Below the pieces are notes generated by a model that was given only the letters and a program-made list of their open reading frames with translations, was not told the origin of the DNA and searched no databases. A stretch of 64,000 bases of DNA from DATFCK01 sp963728975 (GTDB taxonomy: Bacteria; Verrucomicrobiota; Verrucomicrobiia; Chthoniobacterales; UBA10450), in the NCBI GenBank assembly GCA_963728975.1, contig CAVSMF010000001.1, positions 1,922,001 through 1,986,000 of the forward strand, read 5' to 3'. A program made the position numbers and the translations under genes. Position 1 is the stretch's first letter; every line of letters begins with the position of its first letter. Shown here one piece after another: positions 35,224 to 44,164 of the stretch.

Positions 35224-35703
35224 TTAGCGTCGGGGTGAGTTTCCCGGCGACGCCGGCGGATTCAGATATTTGGTTTGTCGCGACGGCAAATCGCTTCCCG
35301 CCCGTTTCGCTTTCTCTCCGTGTTTGCCGACAGGCCATAAATGGACTGAAACCGGATTTGGATAAAGCGAGTTATAAGCGCCGCTGGCCGCGTCGACGCC
35401 TATCCCGACAAGCCCTCCCAGAATGGCGTTGCCCGCCATTGCCGTGCCTCCCGTGCCGGAAAATTTGCTCTCCACTCTTATCGTTTGCGACACATACCCT
35501 TTCTTGCTAACCGTGACCGTGAAATTGTCGGTCCGGCGGTTCTTAACGAATTTCGCCGGCGTTATTCCTCTTTCTCCCGACGAAAGCCGGACATCGGCGC
35601 CGGTTGGATCGCTCAAGACGGTGAGTTTCTCATGCACGCCGCGGGTAATAGTCGCGCAGGAACAAAGAAGCGAACATACAATCAGGGGGAGACAGGTTTT
35701 CAT
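35224..35703 (-). CDS. PEGA-like domain lipoprotein
   Basis: 159 residues. A signal peptide ends with LLCSC (Cys15). Residues 25-75 resemble a PEGA-type beta domain (LTVLSDPTGADVRLSSGERG, then TPAKFVKNRRTDNFTVTVSKKGY). A glycine-rich hydrophobic stretch follows (GNAILGGLVGIGVDAASGAY), then the typical NSLYPNPVSVHLWP. The last ~30 residues are polar and proline-rich. Such proteins are envelope lipoproteins of unknown role. Confidence 0.75.
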   Translation of the reverse strand: MKTCLPLIVCSLLCSCATITRGVHEKLTVLSDPTGADVRLSSGERGITPAKFVKNRRTDNFTVTVSKKGYVSQTIRVESKFSGTGGTAMAGNAILGGLVGIGVDAASGAYNSLYPNPVSVHLWPVGKHGEKAKRAGSDLPSRQTKYLNPPASPGNSPRR

Positions 35704-35831
35704 TATGCGATGTTGCCAGCGGGATAATCCGCAACGCGAGAAAAAACAAAAGATTGGCTCACCGCCTTCCGACGCTCGGGGAAATAGAATCGTGCTCGCG
35801 CTTGCCAGGGAACGCGGTTAACTACAATGCC

Positions 35832-36767
35832 ATGGCCAAAAAGATCGCGTTGTTATTTGCCGGGCAAGGCGCGCAGAGCGTCGGGATGGGGCGCGATTTG
35901 GCGGAACAATTCCCGGTAGCGGCGGATTTGTGCGCGAAAACCAGCCAAATCCTCGGGAGCGACCTGACCGAGATCATGTGGAACGGTCCGGACGACAGCC
36001 TGACCGCGACTTCGAACTGCCAGCCGGCCCTTTACATTCATGCCCTGATCGGCCTGGCTGTTTTGCGCGAATTGGCCGGAGATTTTCCGATCGATTCCGT
36101 TGCCGGGCTATCGTTAGGGGAACTGACTGCTCACGCCGCCGCCGGGACATTCGATTTCGCCGCCGGATTGAAGCTGGTGCAAAGACGGGGGGAACTGATG
36201 GAGGAAGCCTGCGCGGCGACGGTCGGCGGGATGGCAGCGATGATCGGCGGATTGGAGAACGACGTGCGCCGGCTGGCTGCGGATGAGGACGTGGATATCG
36301 CCAACATCAATGCTCCGGGGCAGATCGTCATTTCAGGCGAACTGGCGAAAGTGGAGGCGGCTGTCGGCGTGGCGCGGGAATATGGCATTCGGCGGGCGAC
36401 AATGCTTAACGTAGCCGGGGCATATCATTCGCGGCTGATGCAGAGCGCTTATGAAAAGCTCGAAGAAGCGCTTCTGGAAACGCAGATGCAACTCCCGCGT
36501 TTCCCGGTGATCAGCAATGTGACAGGCGCGGAAGTCGGGACGCTGCCGGAGATTCGCCAGACCTTGCGGGAGCAGGTTACTTCAACCGTGCGGTGGTACG
36601 ATTGCGTGGAGCGAATGCTGGCTCGCGGCTGCGAACTTTTCATTGAACTCGGGCCGGGCGCGGTCCTGGCCGGATTGGTCAAGCGGATCCGGAAGGAGAT
36701 CGAGGTGGTGTCGGTGGGCGACGCGGAGTCGGTCCGGCAAGGAGCCGAATTGCTCCGTAAGGCCTGA
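35832..36767 (+). CDS. fabD: malonyl-CoA:ACP transacylase
   Basis: 311 residues from the ATG at 35832, the usual FabD length; an upstream in-frame ATG at 35754 would add 26 non-conserved residues. The N-terminal LLFAGQGAQSVGMG and the nucleophile motif GLSLGELTA are present, with Leu in place of the common His in GHSLGE. INAPGQIVISG, NVAGAYHSRLM (catalytic His) and the ELGPGAVLAGLVKR end follow. It loads malonyl groups on acyl carrier protein for fatty-acid synthesis. No other fab gene is adjacent. Confidence 0.94.
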   Translation: MAKKIALLFAGQGAQSVGMGRDLAEQFPVAADLCAKTSQILGSDLTEIMWNGPDDSLTATSNCQPALYIHALIGLAVLRELAGDFPIDSVAGLSLGELTAHAAAGTFDFAAGLKLVQRRGELMEEACAATVGGMAAMIGGLENDVRRLAADEDVDIANINAPGQIVISGELAKVEAAVGVAREYGIRRATMLNVAGAYHSRLMQSAYEKLEEALLETQMQLPRFPVISNVTGAEVGTLPEIRQTLREQVTSTVRWYDCVERMLARGCELFIELGPGAVLAGLVKRIRKEIEVVSVGDAESVRQGAELLRKA

Positions 36768-36821
36768 CTGCGGGAAGGGAATCGCTCCGCCGAAGAGGCT
36801 AGCCGGAAGCACGAGGTCTTA

Positions 36822-36939
36822 AGCACCAAACCCCAAAGAAGCACCAATCGCCAAGCTCCAAAAATCACGAGGCGGCGCGGTGAGTTTGAATATTGGTGTT
36901 TGGAGCTTCCCTGGTTATTGGTGCTTGGGGTTTGGAGCT
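36822..36939. repeat. palindrome of the CACCAAACCCCAAAG family
   Basis: The left arm is GCACCAAACCCCAAAGAAGC with a following CCAAGCTCCAA. The right arm is the inverted TTGGTGTTTGGAGC and GGTGCTTGGGGTTTGGAGC. Related arms lie at 51709-51795. No cargo. Confidence 0.8.
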
Positions 36940-36983
36940 TTTTCCAATTTGCCTTACCCGATCAGTTAACGGTTATTGATTCC

Positions 36984-37442
36984 ATGACGTTGCAGGAGCA
37001 GATCGATTCAGATGTGAAGGATGCGATGCGGGCCAAGGATGCTACCCGGCTCGGTGTGCTTCGCATGCTCAAATCGGCTCTTAAATATGGCGCGATTGAA
37101 AAATCCGGAGCGGACGGGGACCTGAGTCAAGCGGACGCCATCCAGGTTATCCGAAAGCAGGCTAAGCAGAGGAGAGATTCAATCGAAAGCTTTGAGAAAG
37201 GCGGCCGTCCCGAGTTGGTGGAAAAAGAAAAACAGGAATTAGAGATCTTGAATTCCTATCTTCCTCAGGCCATGAACCAGGAGGACCTGGCCAAGGCTGT
37301 GCGCGAAACGATTGCGGAAGTCGGGGCAACTTCCAGGGCCCAGATGGGCGCGGTAATGAAAGCGTTGCAGGCGAAGGTTGCCGGGCGAGCGGATGGCAAG
37401 ACCCTGAGCGCGGAAGTGGCGCGGCAGCTGTCGTTAGGGTGA
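36984..37442 (+). CDS. GatB/YqeY domain protein
   Basis: 152 residues from ATG 36984; the frame extends upstream into a repeat and that part is rejected. The family's MTLQEQIDSDVKDAMRAKD start, GVLRMLKSALKYG, AIQVIRKQAKQRRDSIE, then EILNSYLPQAM and a C-terminal small helical domain (AQMGAVMKALQAKVAGRADG) are all present. YqeY resembles the tRNA-binding tail of GatB and may affect aminoacyl-tRNA amidation, but its role is not proven. Confidence 0.9.
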   Translation: MTLQEQIDSDVKDAMRAKDATRLGVLRMLKSALKYGAIEKSGADGDLSQADAIQVIRKQAKQRRDSIESFEKGGRPELVEKEKQELEILNSYLPQAMNQEDLAKAVRETIAEVGATSRAQMGAVMKALQAKVAGRADGKTLSAEVARQLSLG

Positions 37443-37550
37443 GCTGGGGCCAGGTTAAAACAGATTGGAAAAAGTTACATTGTTAAAATCGATAGAGCAG
37501 GCTGTCTACTTTGTAACCTCGTAACTTTGTAACTTTTAGCGATCCAAGCC

Positions 37551-38231
37551 ATGCTCGCCGCCATTATCGTCGCCGCAGGGAGCAGCCGGCGCATCGGATT
37601 CGACAAGTTACTTGCCCCAATCGCCGGCCAGGCACTCATCGCTCACACTATCGACGCGTTCGAACGGGCCCAGTCCGTCACCGAAATTATTATTGTCACC
37701 CGGGAAGATCGACGGCGCGAATTGGAGGCGATCACCGGGCCGATGAAAAAAGTGCGGGGAATCGTGGCGGGCGGAGAACACCGGCAGGACTCAGTCCGGG
37801 CCGGCCTGGAGCATCTGAGCCAGGAAGCGAACTATGTCGCGGTGCACGACGGCGCGCGTCCGCTGATCACGCCAGCTGAGATTGAGCGGACTTTTGAGGC
37901 GGCCCGGACTCATGGCGCCGCTGTTCTGGCGGAACCGATCAGCGACACGATGAAGCGCGCCGGTGACGATCTTACGGTGACGGAATCGCTGGATCGGCAT
38001 CGTGTTTACGCGATGCAAACCCCGCAAATTTTCGAGCGAACAATCCTGGAACAAGCTTACCGCCGGATTTGTGAGAAAGGCATGCATGTCACCGATGAGG
38101 CGTCCGCGGTCGAACGCGCCGGGCGCAAGGTCATGCTGGTGCCGGGTGACGATTTCAATTTCAAGGTAACTTATGAGCGCGACCTGTGTTTGGCGGATTG
38201 GATTCTGAAGGAACGCGCCAATCGCAACTAG
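37551..38231 (+). CDS. ispD: 2-C-methyl-D-erythritol 4-phosphate cytidylyltransferase
   Basis: 226 residues. The nucleotide-binding start AAIIVAAGSSRRIGFDKLL has the catalytic Arg/Lys. VAVHDGARPLI, DTMKR and the C-terminal TDEASAVERAGRKVMLVPGD and FNFKVTYERDL follow. The enzyme makes CDP-methylerythritol in the MEP isoprenoid pathway. Intact; monocistronic; the upstream gap holds GTTACAAAG-type repeats (37455-37540). Confidence 0.94.
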   Translation: MLAAIIVAAGSSRRIGFDKLLAPIAGQALIAHTIDAFERAQSVTEIIIVTREDRRRELEAITGPMKKVRGIVAGGEHRQDSVRAGLEHLSQEANYVAVHDGARPLITPAEIERTFEAARTHGAAVLAEPISDTMKRAGDDLTVTESLDRHRVYAMQTPQIFERTILEQAYRRICEKGMHVTDEASAVERAGRKVMLVPGDDFNFKVTYERDLCLADWILKERANRN

Positions 38232-38553
38232 ATTTTCCAGTCACTATGGCTTCGGGAACCCTGAAGTTCCTTTTCCCGAAGGAGAAGGCTGGGAGGGCTT
38301 GCCCGATCCCTCGCTGCCCTCGGGATGACTGTAAAGGGTATCCTCTCGGTCATTCCGAGCGGAGCGAGGAATCGGGAGTGATAGTCATCCCAGGGGCGGC
38401 CGAAGTAAGCCCTCGCGGTTCAGGTCGACAGCGCGCGTAAACAGATACGAGGGAGAGGAAATGCCGTTGCCACGCCGACGTCAGCGAATCCGATGTCTTG
38501 GGCCATGTTGGCCGGAATCGACAAAACCGGCGATGTTGCCTTAAAATTTCATC
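38232..38553. repeat. intergenic palindrome between ispD and the cyclase gene
   Basis: The arms CGATCCCTCGCTGCCCTCGG (about 38309) and GTCATTCCGAGCGGAGCGAG (38349) are an imperfect inverted pair of the same broad family as 976-1059. A further CATCCCAGGGGCGGCCGAAG arm follows. No gene is seen in the 320 bases. Confidence 0.6.
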
Positions 38554-40536
38554 ATGGGCGATCTGCCGGATCGGGAAATCAAGAACCTGCTTTCCCGCAT
38601 CGCCTCCGCCGATGCCCTGGAATTGATTGCAATCTGGCGCGGGCGCGACGATGCGGAGTGGCGGCGCCACCCGGAAATTTATCGGCTGGTCGGCGAGCGG
38701 ATTCTGGCTCAAGGCGAACCGCTTCTGGCCTACGACGTCATGGCGGATGGATTGTCGATTTGGCCTTCCGATGTCCGGCTGCGTCAGCTCCAAGGCCTGG
38801 CCCTGGCCCGCAGCGGCGCGACCGAGCGGGCGAGCGCTTTACTCGAACAACTTCGCTCGGAAGGGGTGGGCGACGAAGAAACGCTCGGCATGTTGGGCCG
38901 GACCTACAAGGATCTGGGAGGGGCAAGCGCGGAACCGTTGAAGCGGCGGGAGTTCCTGCGCCGCGCCGCCGAAATTTACAGCCAGGCATACGAGAACAGC
39001 CGCGGCTACTGGAGCGGAATCAACGCGGCGACGATGAGTCTACTTATTGGAGAAAAGGAACGCGCCTGCCAGCTTGCCAATCAGGTCCGGGAACAATGTT
39101 TACGGGAATTGCAAGACCGGCGCGGCAATCGATACTGGGAACTCGCCGCTCTTGGCGAAGCCGCCCTGGTCTGCGGGGAATGGTCCGCCGCCGGGGAATG
39201 GTACGCGCGAGCGGCTGAGGAAGGAAAAAAGCGATTTGGCGATTTGCATTCCAGCCGGCGGAACGCGCGTTTGCTCCTCGACCACTGGCAAAAGGATTTT
39301 TCCTGGATTGAACAATACCTCCACATCCCGCCCGTGATTGTCTTCGTCGGCCATATGATCGATCGCCCCGGCCGAGGGGCCCCGCGATTTCCCCCGGAGC
39401 TGGAACGCGCGGTAGCGGGCAAGATCAAGGAGAGTATTGCGAAACTGAATCCAGGGTTTGGGTTCAGTTCGGCCGCTTGCGGTTCCGATATTCTTTTTCT
39501 GGAAGCAATGCTGGAACACGGAGCCGAAGCCTCGGTCGTGCTCCCCTACAACCGGGGAGAGTTTATTCCGGATAGCGTTGAGTTTGTTCCGGGTTCGGAT
39601 TGGCGCCTGCGTTTTGAAAGGGTGCTCGAACGCGCCAACCCGGTATTGACCGCATCAAAGCAACGACTGGAGATTGGCGGTGTCTCCTACGAATTCTGCA
39701 ACCGGATGCTTCTGGGGCTCGCCTCGATTCGCGCGCGCCAGCTCGATACCGACCTGATCCCGTTGGCCGTTTGGAACGGAAGGAGCGGCGACGGTCCGGG
39801 GGGCGCAGCAGCCGTTGTCCAGGAATGGAGAGACCTGGGTTACAACCCCGAGATTATCGATCTACCGGTGGAGGACGTCCGCGCCCGTTCCGAAATAGCG
39901 AATGTTGCTGAAAATTTACCTAACCAATCGGAAAAAGCGCCGACCCCGCCGACGCACTCCCAGGGACCCGATTTCCGTTCCCGAATTGTGGCGATGCTTT
40001 TTGCCGATGCGGTCGGGTTCAGCAAGCTGAGCGAACGGGAAGTGCCGCGATTTGTGCAACATTTTCTGGGCGCCATTGCCCGGCTGAGCGAAAAATTCAA
40101 CCAGACAATTCTGGCCAGGAATACCTGGGGCGATGGCATTTATTTCGTGTTTTCGGATGTCAAGGCGGCCGGCCAATTCGGACTCGAGCTGGCCGGCCTG
40201 GTTGCCCGGACGAATTGGGAGGAGAAGGAGCTCCCGGCCGGATTAAATTTGCGAATCGGGTTGCATGCCGGTCCGGTCTACGAGTTCGACGATCCGATTA
40301 CGGGACAGCGGACCTATAGCGGCACCCATGTCAGCCGGGCCGCCCGGATCGAACCGATCACGCCGCCCGGACAGGTTTACGGCAGCGAAGCGTTTGCCGC
40401 GCTGGCGGCCGCCGATCGGGCCGGGAATTTCAGTTGCGATTACGTTGGAGAAACGCCCATGGCAAAGGGCTACGGATCGTTTCCGACCTATCACGTCCGG
40501 CCGACGTCGGCGGCGCCGGATCGCGTCAAAGGGTGA
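38554..40536 (+). CDS. TPR/TRAFs-binding-like + SLOG-like + class III cyclase fusion protein
   Basis: 660 residues. Residues ~1-250 are helical, TPR-like, as in TRAFs-binding (DUF4071-like) proteins. Residues ~257-440 start VIVFVGHMIDRPGRG and contain SSAACGSDILFLEAML, a SLOG-type nucleotide-binding Rossmann fold. Residues ~478-650 are a class III adenylyl/guanylyl cyclase: metal Asp485 in FADAVGFSKL, WGDG with Asp527, and THVSRAARIEP at 591-601, where the usual VN.AAR Asn is Ser594 while Arg598 is kept. No membrane segment. Such fusions are predicted nucleotide-signal sensors; no effector gene is adjacent. Confidence 0.8.
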   Translation: MGDLPDREIKNLLSRIASADALELIAIWRGRDDAEWRRHPEIYRLVGERILAQGEPLLAYDVMADGLSIWPSDVRLRQLQGLALARSGATERASALLEQLRSEGVGDEETLGMLGRTYKDLGGASAEPLKRREFLRRAAEIYSQAYENSRGYWSGINAATMSLLIGEKERACQLANQVREQCLRELQDRRGNRYWELAALGEAALVCGEWSAAGEWYARAAEEGKKRFGDLHSSRRNARLLLDHWQKDFSWIEQYLHIPPVIVFVGHMIDRPGRGAPRFPPELERAVAGKIKESIAKLNPGFGFSSAACGSDILFLEAMLEHGAEASVVLPYNRGEFIPDSVEFVPGSDWRLRFERVLERANPVLTASKQRLEIGGVSYEFCNRMLLGLASIRARQLDTDLIPLAVWNGRSGDGPGGAAAVVQEWRDLGYNPEIIDLPVEDVRARSEIANVAENLPNQSEKAPTPPTHSQGPDFRSRIVAMLFADAVGFSKLSEREVPRFVQHFLGAIARLSEKFNQTILARNTWGDGIYFVFSDVKAAGQFGLELAGLVARTNWEEKELPAGLNLRIGLHAGPVYEFDDPITGQRTYSGTHVSRAARIEPITPPGQVYGSEAFAALAAADRAGNFSCDYVGETPMAKGYGSFPTYHVRPTSAAPDRVKG

Positions 40537-40579
40537 AAAGCAATCGGTTAGGGGACTGTTTGCAACAGTCTTTTAAGAG

Positions 40580-41320
40580 TCAATCGCGAACTGGCTGTCC
40601 TTTTCGATACAACGCCAATCGCGCATCCATTTTTTGACGTGATTCATTATCGACCCCCTTGGTGGTCATGGCCTGTTCTTCATAAGCAAGGGCGCGTTTG
40701 AAGTCGCCGGACTCGGCCAGGGCGGCGGCGAGAGTATCGATATATTTTCCTTCCTGCCAATAACTCAGCTCGCACGCTTTCGTAGCCTCCCTGACTGCCT
40801 CCCGGCCGTTGCGAACGGCATCGTCGGGGCAGGTGGCCAGGAACCAGGCCAGAGCGTTCAACGCGCGCGGAGTGTTTTGCAAGGCGGCCCGCTCATAGAA
40901 AAGCGCGGCCTTATGATAGTCCTGCTCGACGCCTCGTCCCCGCGCGTAGAACCAGGCCAGGTTTTCCAGGGCAAAGAGATTTCCCTGATTGGCAGACTGC
41001 TGATACAGCCGCGCGGCGGACGCGAAGTCGCCGCGGCCGGCGGCATCTTGCGCACTTTCAAATGGCGAAACGAACGTGCGAATAGGAAATAGATTGAGCA
41101 GTTTCACCGGATCGGCCCGAACGGATTCCAATTTGCCGTCGTAATAAACCGCGGCGATGTAGCCGAAAAGTTTGCGTCCGGCGCTCTGGCCGGGATCGCG
41201 GCCGCGGACATAGCTGACCGTCAGTGTTTCGGGGTTTTTTTCCTTCCAGTCGCGGTGCGATTGCCAATCGTAATTCACGTTCGCATCAGTGAGAACGAGC
41301 TGCTGGTCTGCGGTACGCAT
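40580..41320 (-). CDS. SEL1/TPR repeat protein, C-terminal part of a frame-split gene
   Basis: 246 residues. The first ~75 residues (LVLTDANVNYDWQSHRDWKE, then ETLTVSYVRG) continue a beta-type domain that begins in the preceding gene. Residues ~85-170 carry SEL1-type repeats (AARLYQQSANQGNLFALENL, then WFYARGRGVEQDYHKAALFY), and two TPR-like helices follow. The overlap (41286-41320) and the domain continuity (NFYD plus TADQQLVLTDANVNYDW) imply one original gene. A one-base shift at about 41310-41320 would rejoin them. Confidence 0.75.
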   Translation of the reverse strand: MRTADQQLVLTDANVNYDWQSHRDWKEKNPETLTVSYVRGRDPGQSAGRKLFGYIAAVYYDGKLESVRADPVKLLNLFPIRTFVSPFESAQDAAGRGDFASAARLYQQSANQGNLFALENLAWFYARGRGVEQDYHKAALFYERAALQNTPRALNALAWFLATCPDDAVRNGREAVREATKACELSYWQEGKYIDTLAAALAESGDFKRALAYEEQAMTTKGVDNESRQKMDARLALYRKGQPVRD

Positions 41321-42191
41321 CGTAGAAGTTTACCTGCACAACTGCTTTGGTTGAATCGATCGTCGTGTTCGGCCGAAGTTTGACCCCGAGGAGGAGAGCG
41401 AAGGCGCTCTGGTCGGTTTGAGACGTGTTGAGCAGCTTGGATTCGACGATTCCAAGAACCGATTCGGGGGGGATGGCATCGGGTCCAGCGCTTAATTTTG
41501 CGCCCAGCAATGGCGAAGCGACTTCATCCAGCCAACGTTTGTTGGTTGCGTCGTCGGAGTCGGGCTCAAAATTCCCGCCCTGGCCGTCGTACCGGATGAT
41601 GAGATCGGTCACGGAAAGACCGCCCGTGGGCCGGTTGCCAAACGAGCGGCAAAATATCCTGACCTTCGTATTTTGGAATCGCCAGCCATAGCCGAGGCGC
41701 CGTTCCCGGCCGGCCTCTTCATTTTGGGCGCCGATCGGAATCGATCGCTGGCCGCCGTGATATTTGGCATCGAAAAAGGCCCGCAGCTCTTCCAGCCGAT
41801 TTTTGTATTGCTCCTGCGACCAGGCGTCGTACTGGCAGTGCAATTCCACTTTGCTGAGGGAATTGTTCCGAAAGAAAAAGCGGGTGTTTTTCAACCCGGG
41901 TTGCACGAGTCCTTCGACATTCCAGAACTGGCTGCTTCCCTCGATTTGGCGGGACACGATATGTGCGCCCGAATAACCAAGTAACGCTTCGATATGAGAT
42001 ATGGAATCGCCCCAGTGAAACCCGAACGGCGGATCGATCTCGGTTGCGGTCTTAACCGGCCGGGGGGCGACCAGGAAGCGCCAGCCGCTGATTCCGCCGG
42101 CCTGTTCGGGAGCAGGCCCCCGCCAGATTGCCAACCAGCCGAGCACCAGAATAATGCCGGCAATCGCCAATACGGTTACAGTTTTTTTCAC
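41286..42191 (-). CDS. membrane-anchored hypothetical protein, N-terminal part of a frame-split gene
   Basis: 301 residues. An N-terminal hydrophobic helix (VLAIAGIILVLGWLAIW) acts as anchor or signal. The region that follows has a FGFHWGDSISHIEALLG segment typical of small periplasmic domains. The last ~80 residues start a domain with KVVVQVNFYD-like content (here KAVVQVNFYDAYRR) that normally continues past this point. The final residues YRRPAARSH are out of frame with the downstream continuation. Function unknown. Confidence 0.7.
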   Translation of the reverse strand: MKKTVTVLAIAGIILVLGWLAIWRGPAPEQAGGISGWRFLVAPRPVKTATEIDPPFGFHWGDSISHIEALLGYSGAHIVSRQIEGSSQFWNVEGLVQPGLKNTRFFFRNNSLSKVELHCQYDAWSQEQYKNRLEELRAFFDAKYHGGQRSIPIGAQNEEAGRERRLGYGWRFQNTKVRIFCRSFGNRPTGGLSVTDLIIRYDGQGGNFEPDSDDATNKRWLDEVASPLLGAKLSAGPDAIPPESVLGIVESKLLNTSQTDQSAFALLLGVKLRPNTTIDSTKAVVQVNFYDAYRRPAARSH

Positions 42192-42312
42192 AACAAGAAT
42201 TAATTAGGCGTCTTCAATGGGATAGCGGCGCTGTCTCGGTGCTGCGGAGTAAGGAGGTGCGGCTGTATATCTAAATGCCACAGACCGACAGGCCAGCCTC
42301 CCCGCACGCTTG

Positions 42313-43254
42313 CTAAACTAGCATCGGATCGATCGGCACGAGCGGACGAACGAGTTCGATGACCGCCGGCACATCTTTGATTTTGAAAGCGCGGCCGCGC
42401 CGGCGAAGTTTTGTCGCCTCGAGATCGCTGACTCGAACCAGCTGACCATGTTTCCAGATCCAGGCATCCGGGTTGTAGGGGCCGACCCGGCGGGGATCGG
42501 TCCAGGTATGGATGGAGAGCAACCGCTCGGTCACAGCCGCTGCGATATGCATCGGCCCGCTGTCGACGCTAATGACGAAACGCGCGACGCGGATCAATCG
42601 GATCAGTTGGAGCAGAGAAGTCTGGTTGGTAAGTTCGACGCAGTTTTCCAGCGGCTCGATTTTGCGATGCGAGCGTCCCACCACAACGACGCGAGTGGGC
42701 GCGAAGGCGCGGCAAAGTTCCTGGATAACCGCATTGGAGAGAGACTTGCCCGAGCCGCGGGCGTAGGGATGCAGCAGGATGAACGGCGGATACTCGTCGA
42801 AACGGGGCAGCGGATCGCCGCTCGGGATGGGAGAACGCAGCGCATCTCCAACCTTGGCCCCGGCGCATTCCGCCAGCTTCAGGTAACGCTCGATGGCGTG
42901 CTCGCGCCGGTTGACCCGGGCGGTGCGATGATAAAACCAGCGCGAACCCTCCCGGCCGTCGCTCATTCCGATAAGTTCTTTCGCGCCGCTCAATCTGCCA
43001 ATCAGGGCGCTGCGCAACAATCCCTGAAAGTCCACCGCCAAATCGGGCTGGAGTTTTCGCGTCTCCTTTAACCACGGGAGCAAACTTTTCGAAGCGCCGA
43101 GCCCGCGAAAGTCGCCTCGGGGGAAAATATGAACATGATTGACGTCCTGGTTTCCGCGGAGAAGCGGCGCCAGCTCCGGATTGATGACCCAGGTGATGGA
43201 GGCGTTGGGATGAGCGTCCCGAATGGCCGCGACCGCGGGCAGGGTATGCACCAC
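42313..43254 (-). CDS. glycosyltransferase family 9 (heptosyltransferase) protein
   Basis: From GTG 43254 it encodes 313 residues, but the family's N-terminal motif ILIIKPSSLGDVVHTLPAVA starts before it. The frame runs open back to 43299 with no standard start codon. An ATG at about 43306-43308 lies one frame off; inserting one base near 43298 would give MFRFLNSILIIKPSSLGD. Downstream motifs (DFQGLLRSALI, LLHPYARGSGKSL, VISVDSGPMHIAAA with the catalytic Asp and His region) are intact. It adds heptose or a related sugar to lipopolysaccharide core. Confidence 0.87.
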   Translation of the reverse strand: MVHTLPAVAAIRDAHPNASITWVINPELAPLLRGNQDVNHVHIFPRGDFRGLGASKSLLPWLKETRKLQPDLAVDFQGLLRSALIGRLSGAKELIGMSDGREGSRWFYHRTARVNRREHAIERYLKLAECAGAKVGDALRSPIPSGDPLPRFDEYPPFILLHPYARGSGKSLSNAVIQELCRAFAPTRVVVVGRSHRKIEPLENCVELTNQTSLLQLIRLIRVARFVISVDSGPMHIAAAVTERLLSIHTWTDPRRVGPYNPDAWIWKHGQLVRVSDLEATKLRRRGRAFKIKDVPAVIELVRPLVPIDPMLV

Positions 43255-43338
43255 GTCGCCGAGAGAGCTGGGTTTTATGATAAGGATCGAGTTCAGAATC
43301 TAAACATTGAAGCGTTCAAGTGCGCGCGGCCGCCGAAT

Positions 43339-44061
43339 TTATCGTCCAATGGCCAGCCGTTCTGCCAACAGACGCGGCAACCCGGCCTTGATGATTTTCT
43401 TCTGCGCAGTCTGCATGTCATACTTGACTCGTCGCTGCTCCACCACGTTTTTCTCGGTATCGTAGATACAATACGCGGCGCGCCAATCTCCATCCCGGGG
43501 CTGGCCGACGCTGCCGACATTGATAAAATATTTCTTGCCGTTTTCGATTGTCACCTGGTCCGCCAGCGTCCGGCGAACCCCATCGTCCCGAACAAAGGTC
43601 ATCGGCACATGGGTATGGCCAAAAAAGCAGACGGTGGTGTGCTGGTAAGTAAAACTGGCCGCAGCATCGAGATTATTGAAAACGTAGCCCCACTGGGCGG
43701 GAGTATCCAGGGTGGCATGAACAATCGTGAAATCCCGGACTTGTCTCTCCAGTCGTAAATTGCGCAGCCATTCCTTGTCTTCCTCGGTTAGGTTATCTCT
43801 TGTCCAGTCAATGGCGTGTTCGGCCAGCTCGTTGAAATCCCTCGACGACTCGATGAGCGAAGCCTGCTCGTCGTGGTTGCCTTTTACGATTGGGCAATCC
43901 ATTTCCCGGATGCGGGCCACACATTCGTGGGGGTTGGCGTTGTAACCGACTACGTCTCCCAGGCAGGCATAATGGGTCGCCCCCCGCGCCTGCGCGTCCT
44001 GCATGGCCGCATCGAGGGCCTCGAGATTCGCATGAACATCGCTGAAGACGGCAAAACGCAT
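43339..44061 (-). CDS. metallophosphoesterase (calcineurin-like)
   Basis: 240 residues from ATG 44061; an in-frame ATG at 44115 would add 18 unconserved residues. Metal-site motifs in order are FSDVHANLEAL, LGDVVGYNANPHECV, VKGNHD, and FGHTHVPM, with NVGSVGQPRDGD. This matches the small bacterial YfcE/MJ0936-like group of phosphodiesterases. No partner gene suggests its substrate. Confidence 0.92.
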   Translation of the reverse strand: MRFAVFSDVHANLEALDAAMQDAQARGATHYACLGDVVGYNANPHECVARIREMDCPIVKGNHDEQASLIESSRDFNELAEHAIDWTRDNLTEEDKEWLRNLRLERQVRDFTIVHATLDTPAQWGYVFNNLDAAASFTYQHTTVCFFGHTHVPMTFVRDDGVRRTLADQVTIENGKKYFINVGSVGQPRDGDWRAAYCIYDTEKNVVEQRRVKYDMQTAQKKIIKAGLPRLLAERLAIGR

Positions 44062-44164
44062 CGGTTGAGCTAAGGATGTCAAAAGAGCTGCAAAGGTTAC
44101 AAAGTTAAAACGCAATCCGCCTTAAAGTTTCAACGATTTAGGCCCCGGAACCCCGGTAACTTTT

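Noticed and set aside
36900..36983. N-terminal extension of the YqeY protein
   Set aside because: The 28 extra residues are encoded by the palindrome at 36822-36939 and are not conserved in the family.
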